Source: Tribonema minus (Eukaryota > Sar > Xanthophyceae > Tribonematales > Tribonemataceae). From it: a DNA stretch of 64,000 nucleotides. The translations under genes were made by a program, and so were the position numbers. Shown here piece by piece: positions 25,189 to 47,908 of this stretch. The notes beneath the pieces were generated by a model. That model made no database searches and had not been told where the DNA came from. It was given only the letters and a program-made list of their open reading frames with translations. Location: positions 1-64,000 of the forward strand of contig JAFCMP010000093.1 in the NCBI GenBank assembly GCA_017506865.1, in the 5' to 3' direction. The first letter of the stretch is position 1, and every line of letters begins with the position of its first letter.

Positions 25189-26724
25189 ATGCCGCTACGG
25201 GGCTGCCTTACTTCCACGGCGGGTAGCCATGAGGCAGCAGAGGATTTGCGGTGCGAACAGCCTCAGCTGCAGCACTTGTGCTCGGTGCTGGAAGAGAACC
25301 GGCAGCTGCGTAGCACGATCCAGCAGCTCAAAGATGACCACCGTGTTGCACTCGAGGAGCAGCATCGCAGATTGCGAGAGCTGGAGGAACAAAACAGGCA
25401 GCAGAGGGTAGTGATCGAGAATCAGCGACGCGCATTGCAGGCTGACCAGCAGCAGTGGTGGTGGCAGCATCTTTTCGCCATAAATCCCACAGATCAGCAT
25501 TGCTCGCAGCAGCCAGCTACGATGATGGAAGCACAACAGCTCGATGGAGTGCAAACGGCGCACGGATCGGATACTAGCACGCAGCATAGGACCGTACCTG
25601 AAAAGGGCATGCCAGATCCCGGTCACTCCTCAGTGGCGCCATTGGCCAGCAGCGGCAATGCGCAATACCATGCAGGGGCCAACAACAAAGGGGCTCTCGA
25701 GGTGTCGGCTGCCCATGACGCTGGCGGAGACCATGTCTCTAGCAACGATGAGTGCAACATTCAATTGCTGGAGGTCGACACCGTCATTGACAAGGTCAGC
25801 CGAGGGCTAGTCAACGACGGCTGCGATGAAGCCGAGCTGAACACTGCCACAGGCGGTGCCCACAGCAACAGCATGGACTCCTCCGACAGCACTTGCATCT
25901 GCCGTGACTCCGGCGAGCATGATGAAGGCACATGTGATGAGGGGTCGGAGGCCAATGGCGGCAGCGATGCAAACAGCGATGCCTGGGACCCGGAGGACAG
26001 AAATAACGGCAGGCCAGCAAGGAAGAGGGCAGGCATCACCAGTCTTGCACAGGGCACCGCTCGGCAGTGTGCAGCAACTGCATCTGGCACGTCGCGATCG
26101 CGGCCTTCCAGGACTGGAGATGCAGCTGGTGCAGCAACGGCAAGTAGCACAGGGAGTGTCAAGCGCCCACATACGAAGCAGCAGCGCAAATTGTGTCAGC
26201 ACGGCAGGCGACATTATTACTGCAAGGACTGTGGTGGTGCGGGGATGTGCGAGCATGGCAGGCGCCGTGACCGCTGCAAGGACTGTGGCGGTAAGGGGAT
26301 ATGCCAGCATGACAGGCAACGGTACTGCTGCAAGGAGTGTGGAGGTGCGGGGATATGCGAGCACGGCAGGCAACATTACGACTGCAAGGAGTGTGGCGGT
26401 GCAGGGATATGCGAGCACGGCAGGCCACGTCGCTTCTGCAAGGATTGTGGCGGCGCAAAGATATGCGAGCACGGCAGGCGACGCAGCCGCTGCAAGGACT
26501 GTGGCGGCACAGAATTTTGCCAGCACGGTAGGCAACGCAACCACTGCAAGGACTGCGGTGAATCGGGGATATGTGAGCACGGCAGGCGACGCGATAGTTG
26601 CAAGGACTGTGGTGGCTCAGGCATATGCGAGCACAACCGGCAGCGCTACCACTGTCATGAGTGTGGTGGCCCGGGCATCTGTGAGCATGGCAGGCGGCGT
26701 CCTCGCTGCAAAGACTGCAAATAG
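25189..26724 (+). CDS. Cys/His-repeat coiled-coil protein, array copy 4 (intact, 511 aa)
   Basis: The only open member of the family. Residues ~25-95 form a coiled coil (LEENRQLRSTIQQLKDD, RRLRELEEQNRQQRVVIE, ending QWWWQH). The middle is rich in Ser, Asp, Gly and Asn, followed by a basic Ser/Arg stretch (SRSRPSRTGDAAG). From residue ~335 to the end, ten units of about 18 residues follow the pattern C-x-H-G-R-x-R-x-x-C-K-(D/E)-C-G-G-x-x-I, ending CKDCK. The even Cys/His spacing suggests a chain of small zinc-binding modules. Similar Cys/His repeats are, from memory, common in algal and protist genomes without an assigned function. The ATG at 25189 is the first after an in-frame stop; copies 1 and 3 start some 10-15 codons earlier, so this copy may be N-terminally shortened. 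Nucleic-acid binding is a guess. Confidence 0.72.
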   Translation: MPLRGCLTSTAGSHEAAEDLRCEQPQLQHLCSVLEENRQLRSTIQQLKDDHRVALEEQHRRLRELEEQNRQQRVVIENQRRALQADQQQWWWQHLFAINPTDQHCSQQPATMMEAQQLDGVQTAHGSDTSTQHRTVPEKGMPDPGHSSVAPLASSGNAQYHAGANNKGALEVSAAHDAGGDHVSSNDECNIQLLEVDTVIDKVSRGLVNDGCDEAELNTATGGAHSNSMDSSDSTCICRDSGEHDEGTCDEGSEANGGSDANSDAWDPEDRNNGRPARKRAGITSLAQGTARQCAATASGTSRSRPSRTGDAAGAATASSTGSVKRPHTKQQRKLCQHGRRHYYCKDCGGAGMCEHGRRRDRCKDCGGKGICQHDRQRYCCKECGGAGICEHGRQHYDCKECGGAGICEHGRPRRFCKDCGGAKICEHGRRRSRCKDCGGTEFCQHGRQRNHCKDCGESGICEHGRRRDSCKDCGGSGICEHNRQRYHCHECGGPGICEHGRRRPRCKDCK

Positions 26725-27190
26725 CACAGCGATACATGAGGGCAGTCTGGCCATAAATCTTTTAAGTTTTTCTTCTGAACGTTCTGCATCGGACCATTGC
26801 TCGTTGCGGACTTGACGTGTTTTTTTTGTCCTTTCTTTCTGATTTGTCATCAAGGTGTTGCCATTGCCTGCGTTTGCTCCACACGGCTCGCCTGCTTTGT
26901 TGCACGCACGCAACCCACACAGTTTCTCCATCTGCTGTGCAGACCAATAGCCTACTCGCTTAGGGTTAGCGTTAGGGTTAGTGTGGCTGCGCCGTCTTGA
27001 TTGGTGTGAATGCGCCCAACAGGTTTGACGTGATGTGCAGGCATCATGTCGCATGCTGTGTGTGTGCAACCAGCATATGGACCTTGCTGCCGCTGGCATT
27101 TGTCTCACTTCAGCGCTCTTTCTCGTAGTGGACAAGGAATGCAGTGATGTCTTGAGATCCCTTGTCACGCATGCCATGATTCTGTTCCTT

Positions 27191-28373
27191 TTGAAAGTAC
27201 TGGTCCAAACACTGCACATCTTTCATGGCTGGCACAGACAGGACCCTCACCAAGGCCCATGCTTGAAGAGAACTGCCAACACCTGCAAGCAGGGTGTCGG
27301 TGCCTGGAACAGCCAGCCCTCTGGCTCAAACTGCGCGCCGCTAGTGTGCATAGTCTCATTCATTCACTCTGTCCGCGGCAATTTGCATGCATTCATTGGC
27401 GTTATACTTCGAAGTATCATACACTTGCAAGCATACATGTCCGCGTACACTATCAGTTTGAGCTGCTAATGCCAGGCTTTGTCATGTGACCATCAGTCTA
27501 CAACACCAGGCATGCGGCGTGCATTGAAGAATTCAAACTGCCAATTCGTGCTTTTGTTGGAGATCTGCATTCACCATGCACAGCAAAGTATACATCCATC
27601 ACCCGCTGTCGTGAACTTTAGACCCGACCACAGAGGAGACTGCCTCGGTTGCTTCCAGCACATGGATAGCACGCTGGAAAACGCATGTTGGGGTGTATTG
27701 TTTTCACAGCGATATGCTTCACTTTCAACTAGTGTGCACCGGCATGTCACCACACCTCATTTGACATCATCCCGGTGGCACCCCACCCCCTGCCACAGCT
27801 GCACGTGCGCCCGGTGCAAGTGTCGCAAAGTATGACCTTGAATGTCGTGTGCGTCAACCATCGCTTGCTGTGTTTGTGCCAGTGATGTGAGCACCACGCC
27901 CATTGCTGCTGGTAGTAGGTTTTTGCTGCCGCTGCCGTGACAGTGCCCAATGGTACTTCTTTTTTTCCATGGCTGCGCCGCAGCCACTGGCGCTGCTGCA
28001 GTGCCCTGGGGGTTGCTTGCACACCACACGACTACTGCTTAGGGTTGGGGTGAAGGTCTAGCCCCAAGCACATCCCTGCCGCGGCTCTGTCGAAGGCACT
28101 GGCAGCTGCAGCTGCTGCATCGGAGCTGTCCGTGGTGCCAGCGCCGGCGCTGCTGCCGACATGGCTACTGCCGTTGCAGTCGCTGCCGCCGCTGCCGGAC
28201 CTGCTGCCGCACTGCTGCTCTGCTGCTGCGCCGCTGCCGCCGCTGCTGCTGCCGCTGCTGCCGCCGCTGCTGCCGCCCTGCTGCCGCTGCTGCCACGCAT
28301 CGGCAGCGATATGAGTTGCCCTGGCCTCAGGACTGGGGCTAGGCTTAGGTGTGAGCCGCGCACTGAGCGCTGG
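27191..28373. other. Intergenic stretch after the array
   Basis: No gene recognised. From about 28130 to 28310 the plus strand is an imperfect run of CTGCCG/CTGCTG triplets that would encode poly-alanine on the minus strand. It lies directly downstream of the SET-gene stop and is better read as a simple repeat. Two short TTAGGG-like words occur at about 26960-26975, just inside the array flank. Confidence 0.55.
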
Positions 28374-31300
28374 TCACTTTTTTAGCACGCCATCCCAGCG
28401 CCTCTCATCTTCAACTGCGCACACCGGCGAGTACCAGTCGGGCAGCGCCTGTCGCCCAGAGACGAGCCTGCGCCACAGGAGACAACGACAGCCATATTGG
28501 GCGGGACAACTGTGATGTCTCTTTTTTGTGCAATAGCTTGGATGCCGTGGTTTCGCCAGGCAGCGTGTTGAAACCGACTTGTTGCTGCTGATGAGATACA
28601 ATTCTGCATTCAACTGCATACAGGCCTGACCTGTTCGTGATGAATGCCTCATCACCTCGTGATGCAGACGTGAACCATGAAACAAGCAGATATGTACAAA
28701 ATAATCAATTGCAAGCGCAACTTAATTCTTCACTTTACACAGCGGAATCATCCGCACACTTGGCCGACCTTAAGCTTGTGATGATGATGGAGAGACACTG
28801 GGCTTGCTAGGTTTGCGTTTAAATTGGGGGGTGGGGTTAGAACTACAAGCAGACAGCACAAGCAACCTGGCAGCTTGCTCACCATGCACAATTCGATGAA
28901 AACTTCAACTTCAACTACACGAAGGCAGTACATACTGCCAACTTACAGATACTGACTGACACTCAAAACCACTCTCAAGTCCACAAGACGAACCTGAACA
29001 CGATACAATTTGTGCAAACCCCAGAAGCATATTCAGGGTATGTATGCATGTGCGCAGAGTACCCGCACTTTAATCATTCTGCAATCAAACCACTCAAAGG
29101 ACTGACGTGATTCCCAAACTGAAACGACTGATTCACAAGCCTCAATTGGCAGCTCACCTGTAATTCATAAACACCTCTTCGTCTTGAAGGTCCGTGGTGG
29201 CCACCAGTACCATGCTCTCCATCATGACGGTGCTGTCAATCTTGCCGCCCCAGAACGTGGGCACAGCGCGATACTGATTGGGGACGTAGGGACGCAGCTC
29301 TGCGGGGTAGGTTGTGCGTGTGGTCGCTGCCGTGCTGCCCACTTCTGTGGGGTAATCGTACGCCACCTGTACAGACAGGGCGAGACGCGTTTGCTGAACG
29401 AAGCCACTGCAGTTACATAGGGCATGTCAGTGGTATATGCCTACCATGCACTGTTGCAATCATTATACCTACCACCCACTGTTGCAACTACTACTTCGGG
29501 CTTGCTGAGCATTGCCAATAGGGTTGCATACACAGAGCACCCGGTGATACCTGCCAACCATTGCTGGAAGTACCTGGAAGCTAGCTCACATCCCAATTTT
29601 AACTTTAAGGCTTCAGAGCGCACTTGCTCTGAGCTCTTGCTCTGAGCTCTCGTTTTTTTGCTAGCATGGTCACAGTGAGCACATCCAGGCAAAAGGCAGC
29701 CATGATCGAAACTGTAGTACATACTTCTAGCTCACAAGCGTTGAGCAATGCAATGACTACATTATACCCATACCTACCATGACACTCGCAGGGCAGCATC
29801 TAAAGCAAACCTCATCACAGCTGGGAATGCTGACGGCTATTGCTGTTGGCAGCATGCAGGCACATGCCACGCCCGGTGTCACATGCCATTGCTGTCACAT
29901 CGACAATGTGACATCGTACTGGACACCCTCCCATGTTGATACGGCAAAGCCTGGGGCACTCAACAACTCCGTACTTGGAGCACGTATATACTGCGCACGC
30001 GTGTTCTTACTGGCGTGACACCACTCTCCAAAGTAACGCTCACCTGCATGACATCAAGCTCTACGATCTTTTGAGTCGTTTTCATCAAGCAGCCTGCCCT
30101 TGGGGGAATGATTGACCTTAACCCTAATTCTAACCTGACCCTAACTCTAACCCTAATGTTAACCCTAGCCGCACTCTCAGGCATGGCATGCAATAGCGCA
30201 AAGATGCCCCCCATGCTCACCTGCATGACATTGGGCAGCCTGCCCTCAGGTGGGTGATTGGCCATGCTCGCAACGCCCAGAGGGTGCCAGTTGCACCCCT
30301 GCGTCTTCCTCCCGTCAATAATATAGTTGTCATAGCGCATGATGAGCTGCATGTTGTCGTCCGGAAACAGCTCCGCCTGGTACTCCGGCCTGCGCACATA
30401 TTGCGGCGCGTATACCAGCCCTGAGAACAGCCCAATCACAGAGCCCGTGGGCGCATACCCCTCCACCCACAGCCCCAGACCCGCCCCCTTGAGACGCGAC
30501 GGTTTCAGCGCGACCGAATACCCCAGGGTCGCCCTGAGCTCCCGCTGCAGCAGCGCCTTCATGGCCGCCCCCCCGCTCGTGCTCCACTGGTCCAGGTAGA
30601 CCCCAGCTGCGGACGCGATCGCGGCGCGCTTGGCCTCGTTTGCGTGCGCAGGGTCGATGGCATGCAACTGTGCACCCCCCCTGTGGACCTTATCTATGGC
30701 CTTTGCAATGTCGACTATCTGCGTATTGATGTCACCCTGGAGGCGAGCTTTGAGGGTGTGCAGGCTGAGCGCTGACACCTCGTTGAAGGTGGCCACCGCG
30801 TTGAAGTCGCGGCCCGCCTGCGGGGGCGCGGCCAGGGTTAGGGTTAGGGTTAGGCAGCGAACCGAGCCAACTCATGGGGTTAGGGTTGGGTTAGGCAGCG
30901 AACCGAGAGCTACCTCATTCCGCGGGTTTTAAAGCACAAATCGTGCGCACCTTGGAGATGATGATGATGTGATGCAGGGGTGCTGAGTACTGACACAGCA
31001 TTGTGCAGCGCCGCAACAATCAACGCGTGACTGGCTTGTGGGACCGTCTGCCACACGATCTGGAGGGCAAAGCAACAAAAGAAGGTACCTATACTTGAAA
31101 GATTACAGGGATGTTCCCAAGGAAAATCATCAAGAGGCGCGCTGCGTGAAGCATGTGTGCCGAGTCGCACTACGCACAGGCACTTTTTGAGACGTGCTTA
31201 TACAGCTGCCTGCCTGCATTGATGGCCAGGCGATGAAAACAAGGAGTCATATGTCGTCATAGCAAAAGTTATTCAGGAAGTGAGGACAGCACAAGTTATT

Positions 31301-31993
31301 CAGGAAGTGAGGACAGGTGGAGGTGTACCAAGTGAGCAGTGGCGAAACATCGACACGGTGTGTGGTTGATGCGGAGATGTCGCCTTGGCATGACAAGTCA
31401 TGTGACTTTGGGCCAGCCTTTGCATGGATGCACACCGACATGTGACATGCCATACGCGCTCTGTTGCTACACGAGATGCTGCTGAAGGTTTAGCATGGAA
31501 CTACAAAACACAGAACTCAAAGGTTTGAACGTCCATGAGAGCGCGAGGAGTGCAGCAACCCAGCCCTGTAGAAACTTCAATAATTGCGGGCCCTCGCTTA
31601 GGGTGCTGAGCAGATGCAACAGCAGAACATTCGCCACATCTTGAATGACCAACACGGTGAAGTGCCTGCTGCAAAAGGACACACAGCGGGAAATTCCTGG
31701 CATCCTTGCTCCTGGCATCCCTCTGACTCTGCCGCTGGCTGGCTGGCTGGCAACCACCACATGTTCTGCGTGACGATATCTGCCATTGCTGCTGGCTGAG
31801 ATAGGTTTGCATCAAAAATTAGTGCTACACTGCTAGCATGCAAACATGCAACCAAGCTCACATTGCGCTGATGAAGCGTAGTGGTGCAGGTGCATGCCAG
31901 GGCCAGATCCGCCAGCTCCTGCAGCTTTCGGGGCTTCACGAAAGGCGTAAACCTTTCATAAGTGCGGTGCAGTGCCACTAGAAGGGCAGCCAT
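28374..31993 (-). CDS. SET-domain protein, SETD9-like (putative lysine methyltransferase)
   Basis: Firm minus-strand exons: 30817-30221, 29366-29158 and 28467-28374, joined in phase (300 codons with stop). The SET signatures are in order: SRLKGAGLGLWVEG, GSVIGLFSGLVY, YDNYIIDGR, LGVASMANHPP followed by LPNVMQ (the position of the SET asparagine-histidine motif), and EEVFMNYR near the end (the place of the usual ELxxDY). The C-terminus ALPDWYSPV .. RRW resembles SETD9 proteins; the substrate is unknown. The 5' part is unresolved. A plausible first exon is 31993-31862 (MAALLVALHRTYERF). Other candidate pieces are near 31680-31570 (DVANVLLLHLLSTL) and a short exon ending SK at about 30950. It shares a short divergent promoter with the DOMON gene. 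Confidence 0.78.
30036..30117 (-). repeat. Decoy copy of a SET-gene exon 3' edge with its donor
   Basis: The last bases of the exon ending at 30221 plus its donor (GTCATGCAG then GTGAGC on the minus strand) reappear at 30036-30055 inside the next intron. A second block, GGGCAGGCTGC with its flank, recurs at 30088-30117. The splice donor is preserved in the copy. Confidence 0.7.
30117..30172. repeat. Interstitial telomere-like repeats in a SET-gene intron
   Basis: Degenerate CCCTAA units (TTAACCCTAATTCTAACC and following) occupy about 55 bp within 60 bp of an exon. Further short arrays (TTAGGG type) lie at 30834-30855 and 30877-30894, the first directly against the acceptor of the exon starting at 30817. 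Confidence 0.85.
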
Positions 31994-32149
31994 GCTTGCA
32001 CTCCTTGTGATGCTCCTCAAAGCCCCCCGCCTTGCCACACCCACACCTCAGGCTCTCAACGCGAAGCACATGTACAACTTCAAGGTCACCTCCGTAACTT
32101 CTACTCTGATGGGGCTGACAATTGACATGCGGCAGACGTAGCGTTCGAG
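31994..32149. promoter_or_regulatory. Divergent promoter between the SET and DOMON genes
   Basis: If the ATG codons at 31993 (minus) and 32150 (plus) are the true starts, only 156 bp separate the two coding regions, so both promoters must lie here or overlap the 5' exons. No TATA box or other recognisable element is obvious. Confidence 0.4.
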
Positions 32150-33890
32150 ATGCCGGGCGCAAGGGGACTCTTTGCTGCACTTGCAGCAGCGTGGCTACTG
32201 CAGGCCAGCAACGGCGCGCCTCTAGAAGCGTTCACGTGCACACCGAGCGATGTGCCAGACTTCGCTTGCAGCGCTGTCCTCGATGACGGCGTGACATTCT
32301 CTTGGAGCATAGACGAGGTTTTAGGAACGCTCAGTGGGAGGCTGGATGTGATTCTCGACGAGCCCGAATGGATTGGATGGGGGCGCTCTTTGCAGGGCAA
32401 GATGAAGGGCAGTGATGCGGTCGTCTGTCAGCCCTTGGACACTGGCATAACCATTGCGCGCTACGAGGTAAGAACGAACAACAAGCGGTCCAAATACGCT
32501 GTTGGTGTTCATGTCAAGGGTCCTGTACATCTACGTGGTACTGTTGCATGTACAGTAGCGGCTGGCAAGGCCAAGTCAGCAGTATATATATAGGAAAGCT
32601 CGCCAAAGTCACTCCACTCTGGGCAAGCACACTTCCTGATGTTGTCGCGTGATAGTAATACTTCGTCAAGCCATGCTCGTTGTATAGGTGCCCTGAGGCA
32701 TTGTCCTATGGGGGTGCAACTCTATTCCCCATGGTCCACTACATGGCAGCAAGTTGACGATGAACGTGCCAGCGTGTTGACACTTGCGCAAGTCCACACT
32801 CAATTGGAAGTACCTCACCTTGTAAAATGTTGTGTGGCGCAGCTCATGTTACAACTGTCTCAAAAGCGGAAGCAGAGTCATTTTAGTCAGGATCTTGAAC
32901 CTGCTTGTCCACTCATTCTTATATGATTGGTTAGGACTCTATGTGTATCATTTGACACGATGACAAATTTACAATCTGCTTCATGTGCAGTGATGACCAT
33001 CCTGCATCAGCAATATTTCTTCGCAATGAAAGTGCACAGCTTTCTGTGATGCCTTGCTTTAGTTATGCACCATATAGGCCATGGGAAGGTGGAATTGACA
33101 CGCGCTGATGCTTCCACATGCATTTTCCCACGAACATCATATGTGCAGGCTGCTGCTGCCAATTTTCCATTCAGTTTGAAACTCGCCACCCTCACAACAC
33201 TGATTGCCATTAACTCTTTGTGTGGAAGTACTGAGCCTGACCCTATGTTTCATCGCTTGGTAACACCTGATGAGGTGCGCGGTACACACCAACACACCAC
33301 CACATTCCAGCAATCCAATCACAGACTCCCAGCACCACCTTACGAGCGCATGTATATGTACAGGCCTCTCTCCACTCTCTCTTTCCACGCTTGCTCTTCT
33401 CACCCCATACTCGCCCTATGCACACACGTGTTTCCCTTCCCTGCAGCTCAACTCGTACAGCACCAGCGCAGTGCTCCCATCGCCGGTTCAAGACCTCACA
33501 GACGCCGCCTGCGCCTACGCCGCGGCCACCAAGACCATGACCATGACCTTCACACGCCCGCTGGCCGCCACCTCCCCCAAGCACATCGCCATACTGCCCG
33601 ACATCACTCAGCCCATCGTCTACGCCTACGGCGCAACCAAAGACCTCATGCGCCACAAGTCTCGCAGCGGAGCGATGTTGATGTTTGCTGCCGGCGCAGC
33701 AGCACCAGCAGATCCGCCTGCAGCCACGGTGCGACCGCGTGTGCCTCCTGCAGCTGGAGACCCTGTTAATGCACCTGACGCACCGACACCGGCACCTACA
33801 CCTGCCCCATTAGAAGGGGGGGCGGCGACAACGGCGCCTGCGGCTAGCGCGTGGGCGCTGCTGCTGTGCGTGCTTGCGTACTTTGCTTGA
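32150..33890 (+). CDS. Secreted DOMON-domain protein, probably GPI-anchored
   Basis: Two exons, 32150-32467 and 33447-33890, joined in phase at GAG|CTC with GTAAGA donor and CTGCAG acceptor; product about 253 aa. Residues 1-22 (ARGLFAALAAAWLLQASNGA) form a signal peptide. Residues ~40-190 fit the DOMON fold: an early FSWSIDEVLGTLSGRLDV strand pair, then EWIGWGRSLQGKMKGSDAVV (the hallmark W-x-G-x-G .. M-x-G-S/A-D-A), the TMTMTFTRPL strand and a closing RSGAMLMF. DOMON domains bind haem or sugars in extracellular proteins; which applies here is not visible. A Pro/Ala/Thr-rich linker follows. The C-terminal hydrophobic tail (SAWALLLCVLAYFA), with small residues before it, suggests a GPI signal or a single membrane anchor. 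The intron is about 980 bp. Confidence 0.85.
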
Positions 33891-35616
33891 AGTGCATATA
33901 AGTTCTAGTGATGCCCTTTGGCATCCGCGCCGTGAACTTTGGCTGGACAGCACACTGAGGTTTAGCCCTACCCCAACTTCAAGTACCTTGCGGTTGAGGT
34001 TTGGGGTCGACTGGCATTTGACATCAGACTTTGTACACTGTAGCAGGGTGTAAATCCGTGGCGTGGCACCAGGGGCTTATTTATATTTTGAGTGGATGGG
34101 CCCTGGACAGATTCTGAAGCGTTCCTTTTCAATTGCGGATCAGGACCCTCACTACTGGACTCGCAAATTCATGCCTTGTGCATGACACTCAGGAGCCTTT
34201 TATTTCTCTCAGCGCGTGCGCTTTCACTTTTCGGCAGCGCAGCCACATGCTGACATTACAAAAGCATGCTACAGCTGACGTCACAGCAGGTGTGTTGCAA
34301 TGTGTTCTTTGTTGACTAGGAGTCTTTACATGAACAAGTCTCTTGACACTTACCCTTGGTGCGAAGTGCTGAGCACTGCTCACCCCTACTCGTTTTGAGC
34401 TCCATTTGAAAGTACTGCCTGTACTGATGGTGTCTCTTGCTCATCAGCCAAGTGTCCGAGTGACTGTGTCAGCTGCATGCATGCAATGGCTCTCAACAAT
34501 GTCAACTGAGCATGCACAGTATTGGCCTTTCCATGCATGTTAACAGGAGCACAGACGGCTGCATGATGCAACAGTGTCAAGTTGCTAAAACTACAACAGG
34601 GTACTGCCGTTCTCAATGTCGACAAATACTGCCAAATTGTCACAAAACTGGAAACACACGAGGCCCAGTGAGGCCATGTGTGACCATGCTAGCAGCATGT
34701 TTCTGCTGAAGGAGCTTGTGTACGTGCATGTGGCTACATCCTTTCACACGTGGACCAAGTAACATTGCAGCAAGAAAGAAGCACGCGATCCTGCCACAAC
34801 GCCTTGGTACCACAGCTGCCTTATGATGGGGTGAACCCCTGAACTACCCGAGCCTGCAATCACAAACAGTAAATCGAACCCCAATTCTGGAGCAGGCCGA
34901 ATGCCCTGCCCTCACTCGCTGCCGCTGCCACAAGTGCCCCCTCTCAAGGGGGACATCAGTTGCTCAGCACCTATCGCGCCTCGCGAACAGCGGCGCGCAG
35001 CGCGCTGCTTCAGTGCTCAGCAACAGGTCAACGGCGGCAACAGGTCAACGGCGGCGGGCGGGACGCGCGTGCGCGCGGTGCACTCATGCGTGATGTGCGT
35101 GCGCAAGAGCAGCAGGGGCACACCCACTCGGTCTATGTGGAAGCGCCCAAAGCGCACGCACGCACACGCCTGCTGCTGCAAAGCGCTGCACTGCGCACAG
35201 CCTAGAGACACCGACGGGCGCTACACACGCACACGCCTGCTGCTGCAAAGCACTGCAATGCGCGCAGCCTAGAGTCACCGACAGGTGCCGTAGCCTCGGT
35301 GCAGGCACGGCATCCATGTGAGCGCCCCCCCTCACCCCCCCCCCCCCCCCCCCCCCAATCCTTCCTCCCCTATATGCCCCCCAATCCCCACCCCGACCCC
35401 AATCACACACACAACGATCTCTGCGGAGGCGGCTAGCCAAGGGATGTGCGCGCATGGCGCATATGTGGCGCACTGCCGCTGGTCCGCCTTCCAGCCTCTG
35501 TTATGCGCTGCCTCCAGCGCCGCAAGTGCGCTGGCGCTGCTGCCGCCGCCGCCGCCGCCGCCGCACAAAGCCAGAGCTGCTGCGCAGTCGCGACGGTACA
35601 GCCAAGTGCTGCTAAG
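33891..35616. other. Convergent intergenic region between the DOMON and kinase genes
   Basis: No gene recognised. A tandem duplication of about 67 bp (CACACGCCTGCTGCTGCAAA, then GCGCAGCCTAGAG.CACCGAC) covers 35157-35290. A C-only tract of about 23 bases sits at 35335-35357. A TGTAA word at 34048, about 160 bp after the DOMON stop, could be a polyadenylation signal if this organism uses the green-algal type. Confidence 0.5.
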
Positions 35617-45010
<9,394 letters not shown>

Positions 45011-45983
45011 CTTGGGGCGGTGAGTACGTGGCGGTGGTGAGCAAGCAGAGGGCAAGGTGCACAGAGACAGGAAGGAAGGGCCTGAAGCTGGTGGCGTAGA
45101 GACGCAGCAAGCCACTGCAACACAGCAACGGAATCAAGGCTCAGAGCGCTTGGCCTTGGGGAGTATTGCACAATATTGATAAATACAACCTTGCCTTTTG
45201 ATGGCGGCAACGTGTGTTCAGACGAGGGCATCGTGATTGTACGCACCTGTGCGGATGCGTGATGCGGGAACCTCCGCAAGTATGCGCTGCTGCACGTGCG
45301 CTTCGAGCTTCCGGCTGTAGTGCAGCTCTCTGTGCAGGCCGAGACGACAGTAGCAGGTTACTGTTACATGTGAGCAGAAGAAAAAAAAGCTATGACATGG
45401 GACTCCTCTCCAGCATAGGGACATGAGCCATCGCAGCTGATCTGCAGGCAGTGTTCGTGGTGCGAGCTACCTTTTCAGCAGCATAGAAGCGCAAGCAGAT
45501 GCCAGCCAATTGGCCTGCTGCCTGCTCACGCAACCAAGCAAGAGGCGACGATGTACCTGAAACTAGGCCTGGACTCGATCGGGGGGGGGGCTTCGGCGGT
45601 GCGGCCAGACCTTGATCTCGACCCTCTGCCCCGCAGAGAGCAGCTGAGGTTACCAATGGTTGCCCACGCTGCAGAGAAGCTCTAGTGCTAGTCCAGGGTC
45701 ACGAGGGTTTCTGCAGCGCCCTCTCTCTGCAGCCTGGGAGCAAAGGCCGTCCCTACTCGCTGCGGGCATGCATGAGCCCCACTGCGGTGCCCGTGGCCTT
45801 CAGCCTCCGAATGCGCTATCGCTCTCCTCGCCTGGGCTCGGCTCGCCACCTTGCTGGCGCTAGCTAAAAACACACACATAGGAGGGAGTTTCGGCCACCC
45901 TAAGTCTAGGGTTTGCAGTCGGCCACCCTAAGTCTAGGGTTTGACAGAGTCACCCCCCCTTCTTTTGACGAGTTTTGATCTGC
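45011..45983. other. Kinase 5' region and flank of the CTG tract
   Basis: The kinase start codon and first exon should lie here, but no frame could be joined with confidence. A 25-bp unit (CGGCCACCCTAAGTCTAGGG) is duplicated at 45891-45939 just before the triplet tract. Confidence 0.4.
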
Positions 45984-47747
<1,764 letters not shown>

Positions 47748-47764
47748 GCTGTTTTTGAAGTACC

Positions 47765-47902
47765 CCGAGATGCCATTTGGCGGCGGCGGCGTTTGAGTGG
47801 TTGTCGTTGCGACACTTTCAGACTGTCATACGACATGTAGATTCCTTACAGCTAGATGCCAATCATCTGGGCTTTTTCGCGCCCTGAGCGAGAATTAATA
47901 AA
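47765..47902 (+). mobile_element. Retroposon copy, 138 bp
   Basis: The longer of two copies of the element also seen at 40535-40637. It starts CCGAGATGCCATTTGGCGG and has the same A-rich 3' end. It is flanked by AAGTACC at 47758-47764 and 47903-47909, a 7-bp target-site duplication different from that of the other copy. The homologous locus at about 54.53 kb lacks it and reads directly across the junction (GAAGTTCCTGCAAGG versus GAAGTACC..CTTCAAGG). Confidence 0.78.
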
Positions 47903-47908
47903 AAGTAC

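Larger units (their letters stand above)
12738..27190 (+). repeat. Four tandem ~4-kb units carrying the Cys/His-repeat gene family
   Basis: Homologous landmarks recur with a period of about 3.9-4.1 kb. A leader segment containing ..SAPTLS(D/E)Q..KR is at 12.95, 17.0 and 21.05 kb, decayed at 24.85 kb. The coiled-coil segment is at 13.3, 17.35, 21.4 and 25.3 kb. The Cys/His array is at 14.2, 18.3, 22.3 and 26.2 kb. A shared 3' flank starts ATTGCTCGTTGCGGAC. A further non-coding-looking segment is at 15.7-16.9, 19.8-20.9 and 23.1-24.7 kb. The units differ by many substitutions and indels, so the amplification is old. The array stops at about 27.19 kb, where the last unit's 3' flank, which matches 14.89-15.03 kb, ends. 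Confidence 0.88.

Noticed and set aside
28058-28363. Poly-alanine protein on the minus strand
   Set aside because: Comes from an imperfect CTGCCG run; no flanking conserved sequence or splice evidence.
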